Positions 1 to 13,400 of a stretch of DNA of 64,000 nucleotides are shown one piece after another. The stretch lies in the NCBI GenBank assembly GCA_013397695.1, contig VYZI01000113.1:712791-776790 (forward strand), written 5' to 3'. The notes under the pieces are model-generated. The model saw only the letters and a program-made list of their open reading frames with translations. It ran no database searches and was not told where the DNA came from. The stretch's first letter is position 1, and the number at the start of each line of letters is the position of its first letter. The position numbers and the translations under genes are program-made. Source of the stretch: Centropus unirufus. Its lineage: Eukaryota; Chordata; Aves; Cuculiformes; Centropidae.

Positions 1-3000
1 ACAGATAGAAACTCTGCAGTATAAATTAACTTCAAAGTATTAAAATAATGACAACCAGGATCTCTGCCCTGTCACATACAAAGTGCAAGGCCCCATCCTG
101 AATTCTCTTGTATCAAAGTATTTGAAAAACTCTATGGAAGTGTGATTAAATCCACTGAAATTACTTTTCACTAATCCCTTTTGATATTAGAAAAGAAAAC
201 ACTTTAATTAATTGATAATGAAACTAAGGCTGATTGGTAGATAGAAAAAAATAAATCTCCTTGAAAAGCGTTTTATATTTTACTCCATCAAACCCCTTTT
301 ATTCTAGTTGTCAAACCTTTCTTCAGTCTGCTTTTTCTCTATGTGAGCATGATACTATTTTTTACAAGAAGTTGTTAAACGATTTCTTTATGTGACAATA
401 GTCACATCCCATGATAAAAGTGCATTACCCTGGAAAAAAGAATTAAATTGATCCATGTTACTGACATTAAATAGCAACCATTCAAATAAATAGTCTTATT
501 CAAGTCAAAGAGATTATTTTTGTGAGAACCTAATTTTAGTTAATATATACTTTCAAGCTTTAGATGTATTTTACCAGAAGCACCATCTTAAATTCAGACT
601 CTCTTAAATGAAACACAATTTTGTGGTCAGAAAATGGGGAAAAAAAGCAGCATGAAGTTAATGAAAAGTACAAAGAGCTGATGCAGAGAATTTTGACCCT
701 TTCATGTCAATTAACTGAAATAACTTGAGAGGAAAACTCATTCCTTCTTCTTGGACTGTAACAAATTCATGAATAAACTTAGTTTACAGGAAAAGCAAGA
801 AGATCAGTGTGATAGTATGCTATTTAAGTATGTCAATTAGTAGGCAATGCTAATCACTGAACTGAAATATAGAACGAGGATTGTAGATCTATTTTTCAAA
901 ATCCCAAACTACACTGTTAAATCACAAATTTATTCACAGCGAAGGAGTGCAGACTTCAAAGGAATATATCTAACTACCTATTTCTATTTATGTGCAACAT
1001 CAATGTGATTTAGACACCTAAATCCAACAGCCACTCTGAACTGACCAGCCTGAATTACCGGCTTTTGGAGCAAGATAAGCCTTAAAGTAAAGTAATGCAG
1101 TCACATTGACAACATCCAGAATTTTACTGCATATAAGGTATGTCATACATCTCAGCTGAAAGAGAATCTGAACAGCTACCTGTAAATAATTGTACTTGGA
1201 CACGGTACGAGGTGCTTAAGATAGTATTTTAGGAATAAGACACTGAAAATGGCTTCCATTGTCATCGTGTCTAACACCTTGTAACTGGAAGATGATCTGT
1301 AATGTACAGCCCAGTCCATAAGCACTCTCTCATCAAATCACTTCAATACCTTAGACAAAGCATACCTGAAAAAAGGCTACTTCAAAAACTTCTCATGGCT
1401 ACCAGCTCACTTCAATTCTAACGTTTGCTGTATTTGTTTTCATTGTCCTCGATCTTTTGTCTTGTGAGAATTTGCTTCTTGACCATGGTTTCTCCATGGC
1501 ACTTCAGCAGCACTGTTCCTCCTTCTGATGAATTTCTAGCAGGGAAATATACAATCTATGAGTTATAGATTGCAACACTATATTTTCAAGTAAAATGAAC
1601 ACATCTGATATGGCCAGCAACATCTGTACTCCCAGATTAACAAAAGAGAATCCCAAGGTAGCTAGTGGAATAATTTCATGCCTGTAGTTTTGGCAAATTA
1701 GCAGAGAAGCAGTGACAGTGTAGTCAGTTTGTTTAAGGTTCTAAAAAATGTAATAGCAACATCAGTGCACTCTCTGGTGTTGCTACAGTAACACCAGAGT
1801 AAAAGCAGTTTATTATTAATCACTTCTGTAAACATATAAGTTTGAATAGACACAATATATTCATTGAATGAATGTACACACACAAGACAGGTTTCTACAT
1901 TTTTAGCCACAGCAGATTTAAGGTAATAGAATAGAATCTATCAGACTAAGAACTGGTTTTATATCTCATTTGTTTCAATTGAATAACGTACTTCCAGAAC
2001 ATTCATTGGAGAAATATTTCATGGAGGAGGGGTCAGGAGGGACAAACAGAACACAAAACAATAAAACAAATAACACACACCCACCACAATCAACACGCAA
2101 GGATGAAAGAGAACTCTTCTGCTTAAAAGTAATATATGTCTTTGCATGTGTGTGGCTAAATAAGAGTGTCTAGAACATGACAAGTGATATTTACATTGTT
2201 ATTTGCAGGACTGTACATTCTAGCTTTACAAGAACACATTCAGATCATTTTACATAAGGTGCATGACTTCAGAGTAAAAAGTTGCAATATTTCTTATAGT
2301 AGCAAGGAAGCATGTGTTAATGAGAAAGAATAAACTGTTTATAGGCTGCAGAAGCATTCTGACTGCAAAATATATACAGGTATTAATAATAATAGCCAAT
2401 AGATCGGGTGTGCTCATTGCAGCCAGTGTGATTTCTCTTCCATTTTACCATTGTGCATAACAATCAACTCTATTCTATTAGTGTAACCAGCTTTGTCCTT
2501 TTTTTGCTTGGTTTTGTTGCTATTTTTCAGTAATCCAAAATTCTGAAAGCATACCTTGCAGTGACTATAAGGACATCATTTAACTGTAAGCATATAATGC
2601 CACTCAAATTCAATTAACTATTGATCTTTTTATTGAGCTGTTTTAATTCAATGTACAATTATTCATACGATGATTGAAGTAAAAATAAAAGTTAACATTT
2701 GCAAATCTCTCAGAAGGAATATGCCAGTTTTCTTATTGCTCTAACTATTCACTACAATAGGAATCTCAGTGTAACTTGATTTTCAAAAAGTTTCTGCAGA
2801 ATAACTAACTGTGTTTGCACTTTCATTTTCATAACTTGAAAAAATGTGCAAAGGTAGTATTCGTGTTTCATGCAAAAGATAAAGCCCAAAACTTTGGTAA
2901 AATGGAACATATTTTCTTGAGTTACAAATGCATTTATGTACTGTAAACTTAATATTAGTTCTTAACTGCACATGCAGCACTTCTGCTACATTTTATATTA

Positions 3001-6000
3001 CTCCCTGAATCTGTTGCAGACAATGTCAGGGCAGCCAGAGAGCCAGACTACTCCACCAAACATGCTCTTAAATTAACACTTCTGTGTTATTAAAAAATCT
3101 TGAAATATGTGCTTCTAACTCATGATTAAATAAGACTACTAGACACATCTATCTTCTTTTCTTTTTTTTTAATAGGTTATATCCTAGAATTAGAAAGCCA
3201 TAATAATTTATGAGATAAAACCAATCACATTCATATTTGGCTTAACGTTCAGGATATTCATGGCAGTATCCCAAAGGAGAGGTCTAGACTTGTGTAAATA
3301 TAGGTTTTGGAGATAGTGGTTGTTTCAGATAGCTGGAGCTGGGCTAGCAGTTAAGAGTTTACTCTACTAATTACAGAGCAGGGTAATATTTTTTAATATT
3401 GAGTTTTCTTGAATTGTATAGGTAGGTATGGGAAGTGTCATACCTCTACCATAAATATAAGAATTATAGTATTGTAATTCCACTGACTTCAGTGAGCTAC
3501 TCTTCTTCACACAATCGAGATGGATGCTTTTTAATTCACTACATTTTTTAATCATTCGGCTGAGTTGACATTTGAGACTTGTTGACATTTTTCACCTCTG
3601 CTACAGTGTCTGACTCACTGACTACAATATACAATATACTGATAACAACAACAATCTAGATATTACTTTTTGCCATCCTGTTAGCTAAGCTTGTTAGCAG
3701 GTTTTTCCTTGTGGAAACAACATTCAAGTGCCGGCAGAAAGCTTTCCATACTTTCAGCTCTACTTATTTCTATTGCCCTTTTCTTCCTGAGTGAAACAAA
3801 TCATTAATAATGATTTCTCGGACCAATTTTTCCCATCAGCAGCATAAAGATTTACACCTCAGGGACTTTGGTAAAACTGTTTATGATTGCACAACTGAAC
3901 ACAAAGATGTGTATTCCATATAGTTTTAGACCATATATGAAGCTAGTTTAGACAAGATCCACCTAAATTCATTGCTGTATTAATTGTTTAATATTTTAAC
4001 CCAGCTATAAAGGGGATTTAATTTGAATGTTTTATTTAAATGAACAAAAAGAGGCAATCAAATACTTTTCCATAGTGAATTTTACTTTCTTTTCTAGAGG
4101 CACAGCTCTGCTCTTTTTCTCCAAATAGTAAATGGCACTGTTTGCAAGAAGGCACTATCTTTTAAATTTTTTAAAGAAAATAATTGTTTTCCTAGAGAGA
4201 GCACAATTTCAACTCCTTAGCTTCCACAGTTTATAACAATTCTCCACAAAAATTTCAGGCATCATATTTACTTAGGAGGAAAAAAAAACAAAATGTCAAA
4301 TGTCCTTAAGAATAGAGTAACCTTTTGTAGGTAAGTGACTATTTTGTATTATTATTTCCTGTCCCCTCAGAAAATTCACTCCATATAAGCATGTTCTTCT
4401 CTCTCAGTCTGACACATAGCTTTGGCTACAAAAAGACCATATTGGAGGTCAAGCCTTGCTCTAAAGCCCCACAGAGAAAAACACTGAAAGCCACACCTTC
4501 AACTACAGACACTCAGACCTACATGTCTGCTGAATTCATTGCGAGAGGAGATAAATGAAATGTCTTGAGATGATTTGAGGGTAAGGAATGGAAAATTGCT
4601 CTCATCAATATTAATGGAAAGCATCATCCTGAAAAGTGAGCTGCTCACATATTTGGAATAAAAGATTGAACTGTAGGGAGGTGACTAACTTAAATTACAC
4701 AGTTTCTCTTTAGTGTAAGCAAAAGCACTATAGATGCTTAGCTAATTACAGATGTGCAAAGCTGACATTACCCTGCAACAATCACAGCAACTGAAATTGT
4801 TAAAGTCACCTTTTCCCCAAGAGCTGGCATGGCAATGGGAAATCCTCAAACACATACCTTTCACCATCACAAATCCTGACTAACAGGTACCAGAACCATC
4901 TATTTTTTGCTGCAAGCTCATGATCATTTTCAGGAAACAATATTTCTCTTCACTGCAGGGAAATTGGACGTCAAGCAGAACCTCAACTCAGGAACACCTG
5001 GAGATCCAAGCAGCAGGCTCTGGATAAAATATCTATGCACTGTGCACATTTAGAAATTGAAAGCTTCTGTTTTAACCAGAGCCAGCTGGCTCCATTGGGA
5101 CTATCAGGTTGTATCCCCAATGGAAAATTTCAGTTGACACTGGATTGTTGTCTGTCCTAATAAAAGCACAGGAATGAGTAGCATGAAATAATGAAATAAA
5201 GTTTTAGTAGCTCTCATGATGATCTGAATTTCAAGTCAGGACCTATGTATGAAGCTAGAAGGACAGATGCACCAAAGTATTCATTGGACAAACCAAGAAA
5301 ATAGATTAATATGAGCAGTGAAGACAAAACATCAGGGAAGCTGAGTTTAGGCTGCTATTGCCATGTTCCACCATACAACCATTCAGTGATGACAATTAAA
5401 GAGATACGGAGATAAAAATGCAGAGTGATGTGACTGAATATTGATATACATACTCTCATCTGGGACAGTGATATTCAAACATAATCAGAGTAGCATGAAT
5501 TTAAACACCAGAAAAATCAATGCAGTGAGTAAAGGGATGATTCTACAAGCTATAAGTATGCTCATCAATGGATCAAATGATATCTGCTTTCCTACATCAA
5601 TGACAATATTTTACACCTAAATTATAACACAGTGTCTACTGCAGACTTTCTGAACCATAGGGGAACAAAAAAAAAGTATTTCTTTCCTTGAATAATTCCA
5701 AATTTCATTCATTAAAAAAACAAATCCTTTGGAAATCTTTGTTTCCTATGGTCCTATGGGAGGAATTTTCTACCTTCTTGGAAGTCCTATTCCTGAAAAA
5801 AAAAAATCTAAATTCATTATGTAATTAAGTCATGAGCCTTTATTCATCCCAAAACATGGGTCTAATATTACTAGCAGGGCTACAGAGGGAAAATGTAAAG
5901 CAGACAGTCCCTAAAATTCTGGACCTTAGAAAGAATTTCTTTAGCTTCTATACAATTAAAGATTTGCCCCAAGGAAGATGCAGCAAATAAAAAGGTGAGT

Positions 6001-7339
6001 TCTAACTACAAATACTGAATGGAGGAAGTAGCAGGCTCTGAACAATCCACTAATTGAGCAGAAAGCTGACTCTGTACCAGAAAATAATTATATTCATGTT
6101 AAGCCAGAAATATTATGTTCCTCCAGGCTTTTTTTTTCCCCAACAATTTTTAAACTGGTGTCAGTTATTTTTAGGGAAGTTTCTAAATCTAATACCTTAA
6201 AATGAAAACTTAAATTTTTTCAATTTATCTTCTTTGTACTCACCTTGCCCTGAATAAAAGAAATGTTTTTCAGGCCTCGGGTTACAAACTAAAAAAATCA
6301 TACATTGTATCCATCCTTATCCTATCAGATTTTACTAACATATAACATAGTTTCAGTTTTATTAGAACCTATCCACCAACTAACCCGCTTTTATGCTTCA
6401 TTCTCCTCTTACTTCTAGGGTCACAGTGTGAGGAAGAGGTAATGATCTTTAAGTCATCATTATATCAAGAGTGCTAAAGCAAATATATTATCACATAAAT
6501 ATTACTGTAATAACAATAAAATAATATGTATACTTTTTCAAAAGAATCCACATGGCAATTTCCATTGTCTCCTAATTAATTTAGTCAAATGAAAGAACAT
6601 GTTTGTCCTTCAAATAGAGTAGTCATGGTTTTATTACATGGCTTATATAAAGCTGTATTTGAATTAACAATTATTTGAATTTATATTTAATTCATATTTA
6701 TTAATCTATACATATAGAAATATATCCCTTATACATTTAAAAAATAAGGAAATATTCATTATTGACTTCTGCTAGAAGGCTGGCTTAAAAGAAAAATCTT
6801 TACTAAAGAATCAAAATACCAAATTTCATGCTAGCAAATGGTAGGAAAATACAGGCTTTCATTTTAACCTTGACCACACTGATCAATTACCACTTTCTTT
6901 TCTCTAAGCATCTGTCTGGCAATCACTGTCACAAAACAGCATTACAAACCTTCAGCCTTAAATTCTTCCCTTGTACTATGCAATACAGTTCAGGTAACAT
7001 CTACCATCTCTTGAGCCATTAAAAAACTCCTGGATTTCACCTATGGGGCACTTATTGTAGCTCTAACTTTATTGTCTCTTCAGTGTAAAAAGTCAGATGG
7101 TAAGGGTAACTCTCTCTGATGTAGGATACTTGGATAAATATAACTGTCACGCTACATGGTTTTAACAATAAATAATGAATTTATTCAATGCTGCAGACAA
7201 GTCAGACTGAGTTTTAGACAGGATCCACAATTTCAAAACCTGCCCAGTTTTGAAGCTCTTATTGTCATAAACGAACTACCAACTTGCCATTTCAAATGAA
7301 AAACACCTTTGACATTCCTTAATAGTGTTAATGACAGCA
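1..7339. other. AT-rich unique DNA without a recognisable gene
   Basis: Both strands were read and no coding exon, RNA gene or dispersed repeat was recognised. Open frames are at most about 73 codons, in all frames, without family resemblance. The only distinct structures are a short perfect hairpin near 1772-1799 and a very AT-rich patch around 6655-6760. This is ordinary bird intergenic or intronic sequence as far as can be seen. Confidence 0.6.
1772..1799. repeat. Perfect 10-bp inverted repeat with 8-nt loop
   Basis: Left arm 1772-1781 (CTCTGGTGTT) and right arm 1790-1799 (AACACCAGAG) are exact reverse complements around the loop GCTACAGT. A transcript could form a 10-bp stem. The pairing does not extend convincingly outward, so it is too short for a typical pre-miRNA. 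No function is assigned. Confidence 0.7.
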
Positions 7340-7360
7340 TTTCTTTCTTTCTTTCTTTTC
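7340..7360 (+). repeat. (TTTC)n microsatellite
   Basis: About five TTTC units. It sits directly upstream of a TTTTCAG trinucleotide context and so doubles as a pyrimidine tract for a possible splice acceptor at 7367-7368. Confidence 0.8.
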
Positions 7361-7368
7361 CTTTTCAG

Positions 7369-7417
7369 TTGTTCTTGCTCACTACTTTATTAGAATCTGT
7401 CTTTAAAATTGATCCTG
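7369..7417 (+). other. Exon-like segment with good splice signals, unconfirmed
   Basis: A long pyrimidine tract ends in CCTTTTCAG at 7368. After 49 nt comes CCTG followed by GTAAGG starting at 7418. The acceptor and donor are both near consensus. One frame through the segment is open (LFLLTTLLESVFKIDP plus a split codon), but the peptide matches no family I know, and no neighbouring exon was found in compatible phase. In 64 kb of pyrimidine-rich DNA such pairs arise by chance. It is recorded only as a candidate for an exon of a lncRNA or a large gene whose intron this could be. Confidence 0.12.
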
Positions 7418-7419
7418 GT

Positions 7420-10400
7420 AAGGATGAAGAGATATATGCCATGGCAACCTCCAGTGCACTGCTAACGCTCAACACTCAAGGAGACCTTGGCCTAGCAATT
7501 TAATCTCATCCTGACGAGCCACCAGGGTGCTACATAAAATTTGTGAAGAAAATAAAAAGTTTTAGATTAGTTTTGTATCAAATCACTTTACAAGCAAGGG
7601 CACGATTTCCTGAGAAGTCAGATTTGAGCTCTGCTCACATAGGAACGTCAAAAGCTAAGTAACAAAATAAAGATGAAGACCCAGACAAAGACTTGTCATA
7701 AAAAAGACACAAAATTTTTGTCATGGGTGGAGTCAATCTGCAAATAGATATGATATAGGATTTTATATGACAAAATTGCAATAGTTTGGATATAAAGAGG
7801 GCAAGGGAAGTTACTCTAGCTATAATCTATATGCAGAGGGGTATTCTAAGGCTTCAGGACAGTAAATATGTTGAACAACAGAATGATATCACTTTGCTGC
7901 ACGGTTTTTATCCTAGGACCGAAGTTTTCCTTGCCTTGTGGCTTGTCAGATCCTCTCAACAAATATACAAATTAATTTCTCTACAATTCTGAGGTATATT
8001 TATATAAATAGAATACCGCTGAATTTATTGGATGCTTGAAAGTGCAGGCACACAAATTGAAATAGATATGTAGTTGGAGAACAAAAAAAGTCACACATAA
8101 ACCACACATATACATTTTTCACACAACAGTCTACATAATTCCCTTGTATATCTCCCTAATACTTCTAAACAAAAACAAACCATATAAAGATAAATGTGTA
8201 GGTAGTTATTCATCCTTATTTTGCTTTAAATTCAGTAAGCTGCATAGTTTGTGTGCAAAGAAATGAAGAAAACAGGAAAATTATATAAGATGCGGGAAAA
8301 TTCCCAGACTAGCTGGCCAATTATCCATTACCCTTTCTTTGGGGAAGGACTCTGGAAATAAGCATTTTATGCTAGAAGAATAGCAACCATGCTTTGTGCT
8401 GTTGCTACAGCCTATGTGTGACAAGTTAGCTTACTTCTGCTAGTGTATGACGATGTGTACTGACGTACTATATCAAAGTGCTTTGCTTAGAAAAGGTGGT
8501 TTGAGGCTGTGACTTGGGTGCCAATGACCCAAACAGGAGCTTTCCAGCTCTGAGCTTTCATGTTCATTGGGTGCCCAAGCATACATCTTTTCACTGTCAT
8601 AGCACATTACAAATGCCTTTATGGAACATCTCTGGCTGCAGAAAGGCAAGGTGGTAGTTAACTGAGGATCTGCACGACCGAAAACATCACAGCAGTTCGT
8701 AGGCCAAGTGCAATTATGGCAGATAAAGACCACCAGGAAACTACTGAAGAATGGGGTATCAATAACCAAGCTTGTCTTCTTGTGCTTTGATTGCTCCTTG
8801 CCATCTGCTTGGACCCTAAAGGTGGACTTTTAGTTGAGCTGTTTCTCCCTGTTCTTTTGATTATGGAAGTTACTCTGAACATTGTCCCTGAAATAGCTCA
8901 CTAATAAGGCTAATACAAGCCCAGGACTTCAGGGCTCGTTATAGGATTTTTCAAAAGTCTGGCTCACAGGAGCATGGAAGCACAGCTTCAATACAGAGAA
9001 TACCAGAATAGCAGGTTGCAAGATAACTTTTCAGTCAGTATATGAAGGCCATTCCCCTGTTGACCACTGTTGGACACTTGGTTTTAAATGAAGCAATATC
9101 TGATAGTTATTACAAATGCTTCTGAAGTGGAGGTTTAAGATAAATAAGTGAAATGAAGAGGGAAGGGGTTATCCGCCTTGCAGAGAAATCAGAAGCAGCT
9201 AAATTGCACAGCATCTAGCATTTGGCTTAGCTTTCTTTTTTGTTTTGTAGGGGGCTGACTCTATTTTGCTTTTAATGTGGAAAAGACATCACGACATATG
9301 GCCTTGTGTGAACAAACAAAATATACAAGGAATAATACTGGGGTGTTTTCTAAGTGTATTTCATCCCATGTTTAACATTTATTCTAACCCCTTCAGGGTA
9401 GTTTGTTCTGCACGTCACCTTTTCCAGCTCAGAAAGACTGTATTTCTATTTCCCTGAGAGGAGAGCAATGACTTTTTACTCAGATAATAAATAATTATCC
9501 AAGAGACAGGTGAAATTTATTGTGACCAACCATGTATTCAATTGCAGCCCCTAAAATATTACTTATCAATTAAAAAAAATCTGGATTTCATTTTTAAGAA
9601 ACCTGGACAAGCATTAAGAATACATCTATAACTGTTATCTTCTGTGATGTAATCTGTGTACGGTATTGTAGGCAGAGCTATTCTTTAAACAAAGAAATTG
9701 TAAGAATATTCAGAAAAATCACACTTTGTTATTTCTTTAGATACATGTTAGAATTACAATCCCAGCTATTTGTAGGACAAAATCTTTAAAATATCCATTG
9801 TGTGTGTAAAGAAGGCAAACAACTTCCTGGTTTGATTATATTTTTGGATATCACAAACAGCCTTAGTCATAACACTTAGAATTAATTCCAGAACATCTGA
9901 CAGAAGCTCAGTTTCCTATATTACAAAACTTTGCTTTCAAACAGAATTTTCTCTTTCATAGAATCTATCCAGGAAAGTGGATGCTTCACTGGGGCATGCC
10001 TGTACCTTGCCATAAGACAGTGTAAGGGATAGGTTTGGGCTTACATTACCCTCCAAAAGAGACAAAGATCAATAATGATTCCAGTCAAGAAAGCAGACAT
10101 ATTATTTTAAGCAAGTCGGTGTAGTTCTGAAGTATACATAACACCAAGACAATGTCTTCATAAATGCCCACACAAAAATTATAGGCTTTTCACACAGCAG
10201 TTTGCTTTAAACGTTTAGAGTGCAATAAACAGGAATGAAAAATGCAACTGAGACTTTTATGTAAAACACATTTGAAAACAAAACACTCAGAAAACCACTC
10301 TAAACTTCACATAGAAAAACAAAGATATAAGTAGTACTTGTGTCATAGTATTTGCTCTGTGAAAAATGGTTGTATGTGGTAATGTTTGCCACACCTATTT

Positions 10401-13400
10401 TACTTTTTTAAAAAGTAATCATCATTAGCCAGCAAAGCTGTAACCTTACTCTCTTTCTTATAGTCATAAGAGAGAGCGGTTATGAGTTATTTTAGAGCCC
10501 AGAGGTTGCCCTTTCCATATTTAGTATAAAATAGACAGCACCTTGGGTATTTACCTTTCCTCAGATGAAGTGTCCTTTGTTTCTAGATAGCCTTATACTT
10601 CTAGTGGCCAATTTCCTCTGAAATACCAATTTCCTGTAAGCAGAAATAAACATATGTTAAGGAAATAAAAGAGATAAAGCTTTTAGATTTAGTCATCCCC
10701 TGCATTCTAATGGCCAGTTTAAATCTTTATATCTAGATGTAACTATCTAGTTCAAATTAAAATAGTTACTTGTTTTGCAGTTGTAACCATATCCAAAAAA
10801 CTTTCTAGCTCAAAGAATGTTTAAGAATTCCCAAATTATGTAAGATTAAACCTAGTCAGGAAATTTTCAAAGCAAAATGACAGTTCTTGAAAACAGGAAC
10901 TCTTCTTGAGTAAAGACTGCAAAATCTTGTGCTAGCAGAAATGCCCCTTGACTTGTAGATATACTTTTCCAAACATGAACATGAAAGAGGAGCAACAAAC
11001 CATAATGTGATATTAATGCTTTGGGTGCTTTCATATCGCAAGGTCAAAACTGGTGGTCTAAATGTAAGACAAAACTATAGACTACTATGAAGTGTGTCGG
11101 GATCAATAACTCCTGTTAAAGAGCTTGAATTTTGCATAGAAGAATGAAAAGTCAATTCAGCTAGACAAGGGGATTAGGCTCATCCTGTGTATAATGCAAG
11201 TAGACCATGAAAAACTGGGTGCTCTCCAAGAATCTTCTCTGTAGTGTACATTAGAAAAAATTGACAAGATTACATAAAACCTTCTCTGATCAAGAACAAC
11301 ACACCAACCCATCCACATTTCCATATAAGTATTCTAATCACAGAGCATTAGCATCAGGCTACTTCACTTTTATTAGAGAGATCATTTTTAAAAACACTTT
11401 AAAGGTTTTATTGAATTGTGTGAATTAAACTATCTAGTAACTTGGGCCAATATAAAAAAATAAAAGTGTTTGAAGTATTTTAAAATGTTTTCAACATTTG
11501 ATCTTCAAAATAAAATTGGCTGCAAAATGCTCAGAACTAAAAAAAAAGAACAAAAGCCTGAACTTCTACTCAAGTCCTAGGATAAACAAAGCACAAAATT
11601 AAAACAAGATGAAAACTAAAGTGTGCACACTTAGGTCATGTACTTTTGTAAGTGAATTGCTTGAAAAGTTTAAAAATAAACAGAAACACCTGTGGTCTTC
11701 AGAAAGAGTTCTGGAGATGCTTTACTGAAATATTTTCCCTGTTCCAGATGCTCAACAGGAAAAGAGAGTATGAGGTGAGAATTAGCTTGTAATTACAGTA
11801 ATGGAACTAATACTGAAAAAATTCAAATGGATCATTCCCATCTTTTCATGCTCTGTCTTCTTAAACAACAGAAAAGTTCAATACTTTTGTTCTTCTACCC
11901 ATTTTGTATCCATCAAGTGTAGTAGCACTCACATGATTGTTTTCTAACTTCAGTAGCTTATATTTCAAATAAAATTTATGCTGCAGGTAGACAAAAAAAT
12001 AGAAACAAAAACAATGAGCAACAGAAAGAAAAATAGAAAAATCACTGTCCAGTAAAGAACTGCCCAAGCTAGATTTAAAAGTTGAAATTCACAATAACTA
12101 TAAAACTCTCTGGAATGATAATCCTGAAGATGGGTGGAAGGAAGACTTTAAGAGGCAAGATTTGAAAGTACAATCTAGAGTGAGAACCCTTTGAAGCATG
12201 TAAGGATTAGGAGCAATACCCAGAGATGCTACAATATTCAATGCCTCTAGAAAGGTTGAAGGACAGTAAAAATATAAACCCATAAAGTATCCAAAAATAT
12301 AGATGAAAGGTTGAGAATACTAAACAGGACAGACAACTTCAAAATTCCCCTAGACAGTACTGACCCCCTACAAACCTGTAAATATGCACTCTCTGTCAAA
12401 GTGATGTGCAAAACACTCTTGGCCACAAATAGAGCCATCAGTGTCAACACGTTTACTCCACAGACCCCAGCTACAGCACCCGATTTGGGGAAGAAGGGTT
12501 TATTGTATTAATCCAGATCTTTGGAATAAACATGAATTCTACAGCTCATGTGCCTGCTCAGAGCTCAACAAAAAGCCCAGGTAAAATCCAGCAGTGGGAG
12601 GATATTTCATGAATGGAACCTGGCTTCTCTTTCAAGTCATTCTGCTCTCATAATTTTAAGTAACGAATAAACTAAGCAAGGGAAAAAAAATCCCAAGCCC
12701 TAAACCCGACCACTAATTAGAATAAACATAAAAGGAAACAACAATTTGCTAACTGTGCATTTCTACATTCAGTCATGACTGGGAAGATTCATTAGTTCAA
12801 GAAGCAAACATTAAGTACACTTATGTGTGCACTGTTTTCACTGTTTCTTTGTTGAAAGGGCAATTAAATGTCAAAGCTGTAACTAAAAAATAAGAAATTC
12901 TTTAACATTCAGCAGTTACAGCTTGCCTATTGGTATACACTACATCTAATTATGTACTTCACAATCATTTCAGGAAACAAACCCATAAAACATTTTCAAA
13001 ATATGTTCAGCACATTAGTCATGGCTGGATTTTTAAGAATACTTGGAGAAATACAATGAACTGGAAATTGACTCTACTTATTTAAAGTGTTTTGATTTAA
13101 AGGAATAGTGGCAGCAGACAAAATATCTGCAAAATCCCTGAAATACACATTTTACCTTGTAAAATATAAGCATGAATGAATAAAACAGGTTACAACATAT
13201 CTATGAGATTTTTTTTTCATCCTTGATTATCTACATTTGCTATTAAGGGATTTCAAAATAGTAGAAGTATTCTTGTGAAATCAGTTCTATAAAAAGAAAA
13301 ATTTATATTCTGAAAGTTGTGATGGATCTTCCGGAAAAGTGGAAATTAGAGACCACCACATGTTTCTGTACAGTAGTCAATAATATTGTCAGTATTCAAA

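Noticed and set aside
10398..10418. AT palindrome TTACTTTTT-T-AAAAAGTAA
   Set aside because: Low-complexity palindromes of this kind are expected in AT-rich DNA.
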